Positions 1-12,085 of a DNA stretch of 64,000 nt are shown piece by piece; within the stretch, counting starts at the first letter, position 1, and each line of letters opens with the position of its first letter. The notes under the pieces are model-generated. The model had not been told where the DNA came from. It did not search any database and saw only the letters and a program-made list of their open reading frames with translations. The stretch covers positions 69,419,771 through 69,483,770 of the forward strand of contig NC_080672.1 in the NCBI RefSeq assembly GCF_030247195.1. The letters run 5' to 3'. Both the position numbers and the translations under genes were made by a program. This DNA comes from Topomyia yanbarensis (taxonomy: Eukaryota; Arthropoda; Insecta; Diptera; Culicidae).

Positions 1-135
1 GCGGGCATAGCTTAGTTGGTCAGTCAATTGCCTTGTGCGCAGCTCACCCTGGCTCGATTCCCAACTCCCGTACGTCACCTGAAAAAAGAGCCAAAAGACC
101 CTAAGGTTAAAGCCTCTACAATCAAAACAAAAAAA
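1..135 (+). mobile_element. tRNA-derived SINE (5' end may be cut by window edge)
   Basis: The head looks like a tRNA gene with an internal polymerase III promoter. An A-box-like TAGCTTAGTTGG lies at 8-19 and a B-box-like GGCTCGATTCC at 51-61. The tRNA-like part is followed by a body and the tail 'AAGGTTAAAGCCTCTACAATC' region (about 101-123) ending in A-rich sequence. The same tail consensus recurs at about 12,050, 36,575 (minus strand) and 55,255, so this is one dispersed family. Such SINEs are copied by a LINE reverse transcriptase acting on the tail. It is not a functional tRNA gene, because the anticodon arm is not convincing and the 3' half does not close a cloverleaf. The family resembles mosquito SINEs, but I do not assign a name. 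Confidence 0.75.
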
Positions 136-1000
136 CTTTGTTGAAGAAATTCCATAACTAATTTTGTTGAAGACATGGATACTCCGTGTATTCAGAATAT
201 CGAAATATGTTAGACTATATTTGAAATCATCAACTTTTCTGAAGACACCAAATCTCTTACTATTTTTGAAGAGTTCATTTTCCATAATTATTTCGAGGAG
301 ATTTAATCACTAAAATTGTTACATAAAAAATGCCCTTTTTTATGTTGGAAAGCTTTCTCGCGGTTGTTAAAACTTCAAAGTTGAAGCTTTCGAAATTATG
401 TGATGTTGACCGTTAGAAAAGTTTTCGAGCATTTATATCATCATTTATATTTTCATACTTTGACATATTATAGAATTCTGAAAGCCATCTGTTAGACTAA
501 TTTTGTCTCTGAACTTACAATAATTTATAATACTTACATGAAATTTTAGCATTTTTGAAAAATCAACTATTTTTATACCCCACCTCCCCCAACCAAATTT
601 ATGACCACTCCACTGTAATTTTATTGAAGACATGGAAAGTGTATGTACATTCAGATATTTAAAATATAAAACGATATTTACAGATTTTCTCAATATAACC
701 TTTTGTTGCTTGTTTCAGTGAATCTAACCATAAATTCCATACTTCTGAACAACTTTACAGAAGGTTTAACTAGTTTTGAATCCATTATAAACAGTTACAT
801 TAAAAATGCTGATTTCAACTAGTCATTTCCAAAAAGCGCAAATATATCCAGAAACACTGAATCCATAGTACCATTTTGTTTTCTACAAAATTGTGTGTTG
901 AATCTTTCTCAACAACTTTGCTGAAGACAACGAGTTACTTACTTAATATATTTTATTATTAAATTTTTCATAATAGCTTTTGTTACGACTAGTCATTGTG
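136..1000 (+). repeat. Old diverged interspersed repeat, 'GAAGACA' family
   Basis: AT-rich sequence with recurring phrases of the type 'AACTTTGCTGAAGACA'. They occur near 165, 230, 605, 745 and 905, with a rough 457-bp spacing between the copies at 165 and 620. The stretch from about 225 to 440 matches 60,775-60,985 in order and orientation, including a shared 'TTCGAAATTATGTGAT' phrase. No open reading frame is credible. This is most likely decayed non-coding transposon sequence. Confidence 0.55.
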
Positions 1001-1524
1001 TCAAAATATAAGAGTTTTAGTGTTTTGAAACTCCTTGGAAGATTTAAAACCTTCAAAATTCCAATCATTTATTTAACTTTACTTTAAAATTTACTGAATT
1101 GAATGAGAAATTTTGTATTCCAAATCTCATTACACCAGCCCATTCAGTATTCGAAATATAACTAGCCACTTTAGACTCTTCTATTTTCACTCTCCTTTGG
1201 GAATTATTTTTATATGGGAAAATTTTGTAATTCGCTCATAAAAACTGGCCCTAATCTGCTCCGAATAATTAACTGTTTGAAAAATATTTTCACTGTAGAG
1301 AGAAAAGTTTTTAAGACAGCGCGAAAAAAAAATTTTTTTTTTTTTGGAATGACAATTTTTAATGAGAGAAGGTAAAATACTCAACTTAATATTAGTTTTT
1401 ATCGTTTCGTATTAAGCTCATCAGTATCTAGCCCCATTTTTTCAAAACTTTTGTGCTTGCCAAAAGCTAAAAACTAATTTTAAATATCAATACACTGTTA
1501 TGAGAATTAGAAATATTGAAAGCT
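1001..1524. other. AT-rich sequence, nothing recognised
   Basis: I see no coding potential, repeat structure or RNA gene here. It ends at the 8-bp target site of the hAT-type foldback element. Confidence 0.5.
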
Positions 1525-1532
1525 GTGAATAT

Positions 1533-2974
1533 TAGGGCATTGCAAAAAAAAATTTTTTTTGAATTCTCAAAGCCCCCCCTCTCATATTGTGACAAATGTC
1601 AAAGTAAGCTCAGATGCCAAATTTCACATCATTTGGACAATTTTAGACCCCCGCCCACTTCGCTTGAAATTTTTTGAAATTGGTACTATGGGAAAATATG
1701 GAGGAAAAATACATTAAATGCTCTAACTTTTGAAGTAGAAATCAGAAAATTAAAGATTATACCTCTTTTGGAAGGAAATAATCTTAGTATTTGAATGGAG
1801 ATATGTTTGTTTCTTGAAAAATTCGGGAAAGTGGGGTACTGGGTCATTTGGCCCCAAAACCCCCTATTTTTAATGATTTTTCTGCTCCGTGATGCAAACC
1901 ATACATATTTTGTAGTTTTTCCAATGTGAAAAAATCTCAGAAATCGAACGGAACCCTTTTGACAGTAGTTCGAATACGAGAAGTTGGGGTTATAGGGCTT
2001 TTTGTCAGTTATATTGAATTTTATCATTTTCTCATGCATATATCTCTATTATTCTTCAATCAATTTTCATAAAATGTAACTTATTGAACGTGTAAAATTC
2101 TGAGGAATGAAACAAAAATAAAAACGTTAAAGGTAAAATTCAGAAACATCAAACTTTTTGATATTTACTCTACAAATCTCATTTTTTTCATTATTCGTCC
2201 TAATACCTCAACTTCCCCTATTTTTCCAGGAATGAAACTTTTCTCATGTGATCCCTAAGCATATTTTACACTAAAAGCAGTAAATTAAATAAGAATTTTG
2301 TTGTTAAATGGAGTTAATATGTGCGATTTTATGATAAAAATGTGAAATCGACACTATATGTCAGATAATTTGATGTTTCTGAATTTTACCGGTAACGAAT
2401 CTATTTTTGTTATAATCCTAAGGATTTCCCACGTTCAACAAGGTATAGTTTATGAAAATTGAGTGAAGAATAATGGAGATATGAATATGATGAAGTTTAA
2501 TATGAATGTCAAAATGCCATTTAACCCCAACTTCTCGTATTCGGACTAAGGTCAAAAGGGTTCCGTTCGATTTCTGAAATTTTTTTACATAAGAAAAACT
2601 ACAAAATATGTATGATTTGCATCACGGAGCAGAAAAATCACTAAAAATAGGGGATTTTGGGGCCAAAATGACCCAGTACCCCACTTTCCCGTATTTTTCT
2701 AGAAACATTCAAATACTTAGATTATTTCCTTCCAAAAGAGGTATAAATTTTAATTTTCTGATTGCTACTTCAAAAGTTATAGCATTTAATGTATTTTTCC
2801 TCCATATTTTCCCATAGTACCAATTTCAAAAAATTTCAAGCGAAGCGGGCGGGGGTCTAAAATTGTCCAAATGATGTGAAATTAGGCATCTGAGCTTACT
2901 TTGACATTTGTCACGATATGAGAGGGGGGGCCTTTGAGAATTCAAAAAAAAATTTTTTTTTTTGCGATTCCCTA
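1533..2974. mobile_element. hAT-type foldback element / giant MITE with 8-bp TSD
   Basis: This 1,442-bp palindromic element has arms of about 600 bp (1,533-2,153 and 2,368-2,974) around a roughly 214-bp centre. The outermost bases are TAGGGCATTGC on the left and, read inward on the other strand, TAGGGAATCGC on the right. The element is flanked by a perfect direct 8-bp duplication, GTGAATAT, at 1,525-1,532 and 2,975-2,982. A TAGGG-type terminus plus an 8-bp TSD is the signature of the hAT superfamily. There is no transposase, so it is non-autonomous. The arms carry substitutions and small indels, so it is old. Short ORFs inside the arms are mirror images of each other and are not genes. Confidence 0.85.
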
Positions 2975-2982
2975 GTGAATAT

Positions 2983-3471
2983 CCAGTCCAGGATGTCAGA
3001 GACTTAAACCGTCCTGCACAAAATTGATTCTTTAACTGACTGAAGTAAAGGGACACTTGGGGTTTTTGATGTCCCCGACAACGCTAAAAACTCCCGTTCG
3101 TTTCTAAGTTTCTTCAGTACAACACTTCCTCGAGTTAATCCTTGGTTGGTAACCCATTATATGGCGACCCGCCTTTTATGAGGAAGTTTAAGGAAAGAAA
3201 TGAATTTTCTTTGTCAGAAGCTTCTAGGTTCAGTAGAAGATGTTCCCTCGACGCAATCGCCAGAGTCTTACTATTCAATGGGACAGGAAACTTAGAAATT
3301 AGTTTCGGCTGGCTGCGTATTTTACCTTCTCTCACGAAAACATGGTTCATTCAAAAAAATAAAATTTATTGCAAAAATGAGAAGTTTGTGTGGTTTAATT
3401 CTTTACAATTAGTGCAGTGAATTACCCGCCGTACAAAAAGTTATTTGAGGAAAGTCATCCAATTGTGAATG
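2983..3471. other. Non-coding sequence, nothing recognised
   Basis: Moderately AT-rich. Overlapping ORFs of 71 and 92 codons on opposite strands cover the same bases and show no recognisable domain, so I call no gene. Confidence 0.4.
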
Positions 3472-4495
3472 ATTATTCATTGTTGGCCACACCGTCGATT
3501 TCAGCTACATGAGACGGTACGTGAACACGGTATTGATACCAATGAGACTTGTTAGAATGAACTCATTTTCCTATGTTTAATAAGACACTTAGACTCTAAC
3601 TTATTTAAATTTTGCTTACGTTACCAAGTTTACATGCATTTTATTATCAGGGAAATTATTCATGCACGGATCTAGAGCCCTTACATTGCAAAGCAAATGG
3701 CATCTTTACTGTTTCATACGGGTACTCGGCACTATACTGGATGGACGACCGAACGATCCGAGCGTTACAGTATCAAATTTTCTCTCAACCATTCTTATAA
3801 ATCCTTCAAATTTCTGATTCATCTCACATTTACTCAAGTCGTCTCAAGTTAGTTTGAATTTTCTAAAGGAGGAGTCTCTAATATTTTCAAAAGTCTTTAA
3901 AACTGCTCTCGAACCTCTTCAAGTATTCTACAAATCTTTGCAAGATTTCTCATATCTTCTAATTTCGATATTTTTTTTCATCGTTAACCACACCATCGAT
4001 TTCAACTGCACGCGACGGTACGTAAACACGGGCCTGATATCTATAAGCCTTGCTGGAAACAAACTCATTTACCTTTGTATGACGGGACACCGTCATTTTA
4101 ACCTTTGAGATTTTGGTCACGGCCTGATATTGCTTCGTCAGATCCTGGGAAATCGTCAGAAGGATAGGTGATTTTTTATGTTAAACTCAAAAGTAAAAAA
4201 AAAAATGTTCGGATGGAGTTCGAAGAATAGAATTGTATGCGGAGAATTTTGGTCTCGTCAGCAGCAGGGTCAGTTGAAGTGTTTGGTAGTGAGTTTTGGT
4301 TGACATTCGTTTTATCATCAGAGTGGTCATTTTCAGAGAGAGAGAATATTCATGCACTTATCTGTCCCAGTGTGTGAAAAAAAACCTTTCCTTGAACTGC
4401 GGAAAATCTACTGATTCACACGGGTACACGGAACTATACTGGATAGACGTCCGGAGGATCCGAGCGTCAGAGTACCAAATTTTCTCTTCTCAATC
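3472..4495 (+). repeat. Diverged direct duplication (copies about 3,472-3,795 and 3,974-4,495)
   Basis: Two blocks occur twice in the same order and orientation. Block 1 (about 3,485-3,590 and 3,987-4,100) contains a variant of 'CGACGGTACGTAAACACGG'. Block 2 (about 3,648-3,785 and 4,335-4,485) contains 'ATTCATGCAC', then a 'CACGGGTAC' phrase, then a 'CTATACTGGAT' phrase and 'GATCCGAGCG'. The copies differ by many substitutions and by indels in the inter-block spacer. This is either a local tandem duplication or two insertions of one unknown element. No coding function is visible. Confidence 0.7.
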
Positions 4496-4689
4496 TACAA
4501 AATTTTTAACTCTTCTAACATCTAGTGAAAGCTTCCCAGGATTGTTCGAATCTTTTAAAATATTTAAGTCTTCTAACTATACTAATGACGATGAAATTTT
4601 ATAGACTTTCTACCGGATTATGGTTTACCTCGAATTTTCATCGACTTTCCAGTCTTCTGCGAAATAAAACGAAGTGTTTGTTTTTAAAT

Positions 4690-4726
4690 CCCAACGTTTC
4701 GACGTTATGTTTGTGCCATCCTCAAA
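4690..4726 (-). ncRNA. Degenerate Penelope-type hammerhead-like motif
   Basis: Read on the minus strand there is TTGAGGA (expected CTGANGA) followed, after a linker with only a weak possible stem, by GAAACGTTGG. The GAAACGTY half matches the hammerhead-like copies at 55.6 and 62.2 kb. The first base of the core is T instead of C and stem II is poor, so cleavage activity is unlikely. Penelope-like elements are known to carry hammerhead ribozymes with a very short stem III. I infer that this is a relic of one. Confidence 0.3.
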
Positions 4727-4849
4727 GGAATTCGGAATTCGGAATAATTGAAAAAAATGAACTTCGAACAATTACGACAATTTAGTCAAATACTCTGTTA
4801 TATGGTAGCTCCTCAAGAAAGCGTGGCGTAAATAAAGCGTCTAAAAGTT

Positions 4850-6640
4850 GGTGTTTAAAGACGAAAAATTTGTTTTAATGCTCTAAAGACTGAAAACCCG
4901 ATGAAAATTCTAGATAAACTCTTAACATCTTACGTCTTTAAAACTATTCGCAGATTCATTCAACTAGTCTATAAATCTTCGCAAATTTCCTCAAATCATC
5001 TAAAAAGTCTAATCTACTTAAAGCCTTTTAATTAATAATAAAAATTTCTCAAATCTCCTTAAATATTCTACAAATCTACTCAATTGCAATCAAATCTTTC
5101 AAATCTTCTCAGATTTCCTCACAGCCCCTCAAATAATTTCGTGTCTTCTTATATCTTCTCATTCAAGTTCTTCAAAAATATTCTCAAATATTATCCGATT
5201 CTCCTCAAATCCTTTCAACTGGTATCGACCCTTCTCATACGCTTTCGAGTGCAATCAAAAATTCTAGAATCTACTCTTCTAAGTATTAAGATTAAACTTT
5301 TAATCTCGGCCTATATCTTCTCACATCTCTTTAAATAATCTCAAAACATATCTCTTATCATATTTTTTGTATTTACTCAACATGTTCTAAAAATGTAATT
5401 CACTAGGAGGTTGCTATCACTATTACCTTGCTCCGAACAAATCCAGCCTAGAGGTCGTCTGGCATCCGTCGGCAGAAGCCAAGAACTGCTTCACTGTGTT
5501 CCTGTTCCCATATCGTAGGAAGCGACAAAAACTGGACTCTTCTATATTTCTTGCATATTTTGAACTTTCTAATTTATTGTACTAAATTGGTGAATTTATT
5601 TTTATCATTACCTGTTCGTGATAAATCTGCTTTCTTCTCCTTGCAGTAATTAGAATAATAAAAAACCACACTCCTGTAAAATTGCTATTATGTCTGACAA
5701 ATAAGTTAACTATTGCAGTACAATTAATGCTTAATTTAGGCCGCTCAAAATTATTTCATATTCCTGTCGCGAAAGCCATCGATACTTTTTAGGTCTAGCC
5801 TTGATTTTTTTACCACATTTATTTTTTTGTGCTTTTCCTCATGCTAATTTGTTTTCTGTAAAAAAAATTGAATTAAGTACGTTTCTAGTATTTTTTTTGC
5901 TATTAACCATTACTATATTGCTACAACTAGCACTTAATACATTTCCTGGTGGCCGGACACCTAAAGACCCCTAAAATCCCCAATCGTGCGCGAACCCCAG
6001 CCCAATTTTGAATGGAATCCCTATCCCTACTATCAATCTACTTCCTCCCATGACAAGTATGGAGTGCGCAATAGTATATACGTCCTCTAGAAAAAACAAA
6101 TGTCGGATTAACATTCCTTTCCTTTCCGGCAGAAATCTACAGTTGGTATTGATCAATAACCCACTTGGTATTAGCAAGAGTAAGCACATTGAAGAACGAT
6201 TTGTTATACCCAGACATTATAATCTATTGATTCTCTGTGCAATTTCAACTAGTCACGATCAATGACCGAGTAGGATAGGAGTCGCACAAACTCACAAGTA
6301 TAAGCTTAGATATTCTACAAATCTAAAACTTTTCTGAAATATTCTTGAATTTCCTCAAAGTATAAAATGCCTTTCCGAAACACTCAAGTCTTACAAAATC
6401 TCATAGAATCTTTCCATCTCTTTGCAAATATTTTAATAGCTTCTCACATCTTTCCATCTGTTTTCCGATCCTATTAAATCTCTTCAGATAAGCGTTTCGA
6501 GTTCGGTTAAATCCTTTCAAATTTTCAAGCATTTTCTAATCCTTCAAGTATCTACAGCGAGCTCCTGAGGTTCAGGCACAGCTTCTCTAATATTCTCAAG
6601 CAAAATCTTCTCAAATAGAATGTGTTTGGAACTTCTATGA
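4850..6640 (+). repeat. Decayed short tandem array, TCAAATCTTC-like
   Basis: From about 4,900 to 5,345 and again from about 6,300 to 6,640, short phrases such as 'TCTCAAATCTTC', 'CCTCAAATCATC' and 'TTCTACAAATCT' recur every 10-12 bases. Similar text occurs at 3,780-3,960 and 7,730-7,800. The units are strongly diverged, so this looks like an ancient microsatellite or minisatellite, broken at about 5,400-6,300 by unrelated sequence. The apparent ORF at 5,084-5,338 is a by-product of this Ser/Leu/Phe-rich text and is not a gene. Confidence 0.5.
5400..6299. other. Unidentified interruption, partly higher GC (5,935-6,265)
   Basis: The segment at 5,935-6,265 is less AT-rich than its surroundings and has open frames on both strands (up to about 85 codons) with no recognisable domain. 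Its composition suggests a fragment of some mobile element, but I cannot name the family. The remainder is plain AT-rich sequence. Confidence 0.35.
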
Positions 6641-6689
6641 ACTTTGTAGATCAAATTCCAGTGTACGCCAATTGAAAAAAAATATCGAA

Positions 6690-7530
6690 TTGATAATTCC
6701 TCTTAATGAAATTTAATAAACTGTCGACGAAAAAACATTTACGCAGTATGCGACAACCTTTTTTGGCACAAACGGTATTTTTGGGCTATTCAGCCAATCA
6801 GCTTTAAAGATCCGACTAAAACATGATTTCTTCGCGAGCGTCATGTTTTGCGATGAATCGCCTCAATTTCGGCAAGCATTTACTGATACAAACATCGTCA
6901 GCGATCGCTTTAGCTTTGTTTTGGACGGATCAGAGGCACTAAAACACTCTGCTCAGAAATGGCTGCCCACACCAGCACCTTCCGCTCGAATTTCAATTTG
7001 CCGGCGTATTCAACATCGCCTGGTGTTCCTTCAATGTTGTCAGTGCAATTTCCATCGTTTTCACTTAATTTATGGTCCGAAAATGTAAAATTCGATTCAT
7101 CGGTTAAAATGATGAATTTTCCATTTGCAAAGTGTTTACGGTGAAGTGGACGACAGCAAATTGGTATCCAAGTTGTTTCGCTATATACATTGGCGCTTAT
7201 TTATGTTTATGATAAATTACGTTATGTTTCTTCAAGTTACCGTCGACAGCTTAGCTTGAAATGTCAAATTTGCGTGTTGATTGCGCAATCTTGAGTTTTG
7301 CACTTGGCAGCACACATAATTTTGGTGAGCAACCGCATGTCTTTTTATTTTCCGACTTTTGGCCACCACGACAATCATTCAGAACATTGAAAATAGTTGC
7401 ACGCGAAATTGGTTTGTTTTTGAACAGTTGAAAAATATCTTTTGTACTGAGTCGTGCAAACAGGTTGGTGATAGAATCACGTAAACCCAGTTTGTTCGAT
7501 ATTTTGTTTGTAATCAACTGCACAATTTTA
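6690..7530 (-). pseudogene. Tc1/mariner (ITm-type) transposase, decayed
   Basis: On the minus strand, 7,251-7,523 encodes a helix-turn-helix-like N-terminal part (phrases KDIFQLFKNKPISRATIF). Further downstream, in a shifted frame, comes the first catalytic block ILTDESNFTFSDHKLSEND (TDE at about 7,096-7,104) and then KFERKVLVWAAISE. Near 6,808-6,825 a 'MF-stop-SDL' remnant marks the second Asp block (usually FWPDLAS). The third acidic residue is not readable. Several stops and at least two frameshifts make it non-functional. The family cuts and pastes DNA at TA sites. The layout matches the relic at 14.5-15.3 kb, suggesting related elements. Confidence 0.72.
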
Positions 7531-7571
7531 GATTAACAGTGCAGTAGGAGTACAGTTAAGTATATCAAGTG

Positions 7572-7615
7572 TTGTGCTTGTTTAAGCATCAATTTTTGTG
7601 CTTGTTTAAGCATCA
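7572..7615 (+). repeat. 24-bp tandem duplication
   Basis: The 20-bp phrase TTGTGCTTGTTTAAGCATCA occurs at 7,572-7,591 and again at 7,596-7,615, an exact copy 24 bp apart. It lies just outside the transposase relic and may be subterminal repeat sequence of that element. Confidence 0.7.
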
Positions 7616-9999
7616 GAACAAAGACATGACTTTAGTCTAAAAACCTTCCAAACTGGTGTCATCTTCAAATGATTTTGAGTGTTTTAATTGTTTTCGATTT
7701 TTTCAGTGTTCTCATACCTGCTAAGAGCTCTTTAAGACTTCACAGACTTCGAATCTTCTCAAAAATCTTCGAATTTTTCAAAATTTTCTTAAATTTAGCT
7801 TCTCATCTATGAACCTGTTAAAGGGTGTTAGAATCATATTGCATCATAAGAAACCGACCGTTTTCGAATTGCTAAGGAATAAAATAATGCAAACTGTTGA
7901 ACTTTCCCCATGTTCGTTTTATTCAATCTTATAACCATAACCAAAGACACGTCTCCGACAAAGTTGTTCCAAATGGCTTCTTTCCTATTTCAATTAAATT
8001 CGCAGCATTGCCGAGGTGGCCTTTTCAAACTTTTTGCTGGTAAATTCTGCAGATTTCGTATCCTAGACAAAGATGTTTAAATAATAGCAAATAATTTATT
8101 GGATGACATTAGAAGTTTACAGATTTCAGTTTAAAGAGAAAATAAAACTTTCCTCAAGTGTCGATATTTTTGCGAGAAAAATTGGTATGAAATTTGTTAA
8201 AAAAATGATCCATTATTTCTTAACAATTGTCAATACTTTTCCTCTCTGTCTGTAATAAAAATGTGCAACGACAGGTGATTCTTTATGGAGAACCAAAATG
8301 AAATCAAGCAGAAGCTAATTGCGCCAAACTCAAACCGACTAGGTCGGTTCTTGGTAATGGCATGTTGACTATCATATCGGTCATATCCATAATGTTTGGC
8401 TTTTTTATATGAGCTTTTCTCATCCAGTTAAATTTTGGCGTTTAGTTTTCGAATGCGCTGAAGTTTAACACTGGCTCAACAGAAGAAGAAGCGAATCGAT
8501 ATAAATTTTGGAAGGCATTAAAACCTGGCCCAAACAAAAAAAAACCCTCCTAAAACAGTTCCACCCACACCGCGATAATTTGCGCATTTGGTCGACCGGT
8601 TGCTGCATACTTTGCCAGACATATTAGTTAGGAAATGCACATCAAACGGCTTTCCACAGAAATCACTTACCTACAAGTTCTCCGGTGTTTTCTCGCCGCT
8701 TATGCCCATGTGGAGGCGAGTTGAAATTCCTTTTTAGCTTTTATGTGTACGTGTGTGTATATGTGCCTGTGATTGTGTTTCACCGCAGTACCTACTTTTA
8801 ATTTCCTCCCGAGCCTGCGAAATCTCATCGAGCGACAGCAATGTTTGTATGCTGTGATATCCAAAGAATGTTCCATTCGCTTCGCTCCATTCCGGTTGCT
8901 TTTCTCGGTATGGTATGCTTTTTTTCTCCCCGTTTCCGAATATGCTCGTCACGTAATCGTAATGAAAACAAAGCAAATAGTTTTCTGCTTGTGAAGAGTT
9001 GTTGTATTTTGAATGGAGAAAAGGTTTAACGTGAGCTTGTCGAACTAACTCGTACATTGTTTTGATCTTTGTAAATTACGTAAGCTTTAGAGAGAATGGT
9101 TGTCGCTTTGCAGGAGGATGAACTCGTACAATAATTCTTTCGAAAAGGGCTTTTGGTGTAAACTACGTAATTAGAATCTGCGTAATTCCTTGCATATGGA
9201 TGGGTAAACGTACACAACATAAAGCATATTGTTTGGTCGTGAACTGTGTAAAGACTGTATTCGAAAAGAAATCTTAGCCTAAATCTGATTCTCATTAAAC
9301 TTTCTGGAAAAGGGAGAAAGGGAGGCATCGTTCCGGAATTGTTGATGGTGTAACGCTTTTGGTTTACAAGCCATCAAAAACTTTTCGCGATCAAACCTAC
9401 GCAGACTGATGGTGATACTCGTCAATCAGGGAAAAAAGTGCTAGTGGTTCACAACCCAGCCCTCTCCACTACTATATAAGGTAGATAAGATTACTTGCTT
9501 GCTCTACTGTAGCGAAGCCATTTTTATTTTTATTTGAGTTTGGATTCAGAAAACTGAAAGCAACAGCTTGCCCTCAGCCACGAAAGGATGTAACAATTAT
9601 ATTGACTGTGCAATGCGAATCGATAAACCGATAGTTGAATCATTTTCGTTCCTGAGAACTCCTAGTGCTGGAAAATTGCTATTAATTTACATTACATTTA
9701 AACTTTTCAGAATATATGCACATGTTATATATCAAAGCAAAGCCTTAGTACAGCATTCCGTTGCGGAAATTGACCATCTGTTCCAACAGACTTCACAACC
9801 GATTCTAGGTGCTGATCTAGTACTACGATCCTAGTGATCACTAGAATCCTCTCTAGCTGAAGCTGACCGAAGACTGGTTTTGAGCCTAGTACCTTATACT
9901 TTGAACCGCCAGACCAAGGTACTCATGTTAGGTACAGTTAAAAAAATAGTCCCGCAATAAAACAAGCTTGTTAAACTAATAGCAATATTTATTTCAGCA
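7616..9999. other. Long non-coding stretch, nothing firmly recognised
   Basis: No ORF longer than about 107 codons occurs, and the ORFs overlap on both strands without domains. The segment around 7,940-8,070 contains reverse-complement versions of the 'AACAACTTTG..GAAGAC'-type repeat seen at the window start. A good splice-donor-like GTAAGT lies on the minus strand at 8,665-8,670, preceded by AG, but an in-frame stop abuts it, so I infer no exon. The 8,500-9,300 region is slightly richer in GC. Confidence 0.4.
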
Positions 10000-10330
10000 A
10001 CAAAGTGTAAGAGCACGATATTAATAAAAAAGAGTACAGTAATTGAAATAATTCAAATTAAATGTTGAAGAATAAAATGACTCAAACGTATAAAGTTAAT
10101 ATATAACGTGAAGAATATGAATACAATCAATAAAATAAAAAAGAATAAAATAATAACACGAATGTAGTAAATAAAAATTAGTCAAAAAAGTTCAATTAAT
10201 TTTATCGGAATAATGGTTATTTTCACTTTGTAGGTTTTATTGCTTTATCATTTTAATAATTATAACATATTTTGTTATTTTTGTAACTTTTGTTTCCTTT
10301 AGGTTACAAAATTAATAAAAAAAACCGTTT

Positions 10331-11137
10331 TAATCCACCTGGTGGTGCAATTGTGCCTTTCTCATTTATCCAAACTACGATTCCATGGCTGGGTATGTTT
10401 AATATAATGGTGGAAATGTCTATTACATATTCAGTGCGATTTACACATGTACAATGAATCGACAGCTTCGAACTTGAGTTGCTATGTGTCGACGCTGAAA
10501 CACTTGAAATCAGCGGCGGATCCAGAAGGAGGGTTCAGGAGTTTGGACCCACCAAAAATTTTCAACTTGTTAAGAAATTATAAATTAGTTTCTCAACTCA
10601 AAATCATTTCAAACCAAATTTTTTACTGGTTTTGTTAGACCCACAATTTATTCTGGAGGAACTAGAAAATTTTATTCGGGTAGGGAGGTACATGATGAGG
10701 GAAGGGCGGTTTAGGTAAAGGTGGTGAGTGATGTGGGGACAGGGGGTGCCCCTCACAGTATTCCCCTAATTAAAATAAAGAAAACCTATACAAGTAAAAA
10801 AATTAAGTTGACGATGTTCAGAGTGATTGCATAACCTTTCCATAGAAGAAAGGCAAAAATGTGAATTTTCTGTGTGCCCTCACTCTTCAACCCGTAACTC
10901 CGGAACCGGAAGTCGGAATTGAATGAAATTCAATAGCAGACTATGGGAACGTTGTACCTTTCATTTGAGACTAAGTTGAAAAAATCGGTTCAGCCATTCC
11001 TGAGTAACCGATGTGCTTATTTTTGGTCACATACATACATAAACACGCACACACACACATACGCACAGGCATTTGCCGAATTCGACGAACTGAGTCGAAT
11101 GGTATATGACAGACGGCGGAGAAAGGCAAAAATATGA
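10331..11137. mobile_element. Non-autonomous repeat with 'GCCTTTCTC' ends, mosquito-type
   Basis: The left end contains 'CACCTGGTGGTGCAATTG' followed by 'TGCCTTTCTC'. The right end contains the inverse, 'GAGAAAGGCA'. Inside are 'AACCGGAAGTCGGAATTGAA', then 'TCGGTTCAGCCATTCCTGAG', a CACATACATACA microsatellite (about 11,030-11,066) and 'GAGTCGAATGGTATAT'. I recall this order as a very common culicine mosquito repeat, although that identification is from memory. An internal 'CAGCGGCGGATCCAG' at 10,511 resembles a hAT terminus and may mark a nested insertion. No transposase is present. The exact ends and TSD are not resolved. Confidence 0.55.
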
Positions 11138-11977
11138 TAAAATTATTAAATTAATAAACAATAAAACTTATAGAGTAAAAATAACTACTACAATAAAATT
11201 GGTAGAATGATTAAAATGAATGAAAAAAAATATTTTAAATAAATTTCTATAAAATAAGAAAAGTAAAGAAATAATGAAATGAATTTATCAAATCGATAAA
11301 TCATAAGAAAAATGAAGTTGATGAAAATAATAAAAACAATAATAAAATGTATGAAAACGACTAAATTAATAAAATAATAAAATGAAGAATACTGAATAAA
11401 ACTGTTACATCGCATAAAATAAAAAAATGTTTAAAATTGACAATAATGAATACAATAACATAATGATAAAATTATTAAAACAATATTTGAAATTTAGTAG
11501 AATTGAAAAGATTAATGAAATTTATAAAATAAACAAAATGGATCGAATGATCAACATGCATAAGATCAACCTAACGAAAAAAAATGAACAAAAATTAATA
11601 TAAAGGAAATTATCGGTGAAATTTTACATTCATTTAATGAAATTTCAAAATCGCTTCAACAATTAAATAAAGTGGATATAATTAATTAAATGAATCAAAC
11701 AAACAGAATGATGAACATAAATTAAATTAGGAAAAAGAAAACGGTGGATAATAAGATCAAGCTAAACAAAATGCATTAAAAGCATAAAATTAATTAAACT
11801 ATTAATACAAACAAAATGAATAGAATGATCGAAAACAATAAAAGGATTAAAATAAATAAAATTCATAAAATAATTCAGACGAATTAAATGAATAAAATTA
11901 AAATAATGCATGACATGCTTCAAAAGATTGAACAAAAGACTAAATTAAATTACATTCATAAATCCATAATCGAATAG

Positions 11978-12085
11978 AAGGTCGGTTTAGTTTAGTTGGA
12001 AAAATGATTGCCCTCTACGCAGTATACCTGAGCTCAACTCCTAATCTCATAGGGCCTAAGCTTTATAATCGAAAAATAAATAAAA
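11978..12085 (+). mobile_element. tRNA-derived SINE, diverged
   Basis: An A-box-like TAGTTTAGTTGG is present at 11,988-11,999, and a weak B-box-like GAGCTCAACTCC at about 12,030-12,041. The tail 'GGCCTAAGCTTTATAATCG' is followed by an A-rich stretch. It shares the tail type of the SINEs at the window start and at 55.2 kb, and is inserted inside the AATAAAAT-like array. Confidence 0.6.

Noticed and set aside
1..70. Functional tRNA gene at the window start
   Set aside because: A and B box similarity only; it lacks a credible cloverleaf and is followed by the SINE body and tail.
1686..2817. Proteins from the 117-codon and 69-codon ORFs
   Set aside because: They lie in the two inverted arms of the hAT foldback and mirror each other; no transposase similarity.
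8665..8672. Splice donor AG|GTAAGT on the minus strand
   Set aside because: A perfect donor hexamer occurs by chance at this scale, and the short upstream frame ends in TAG right at the junction. Without an acceptor or coding exon I cannot support a gene.
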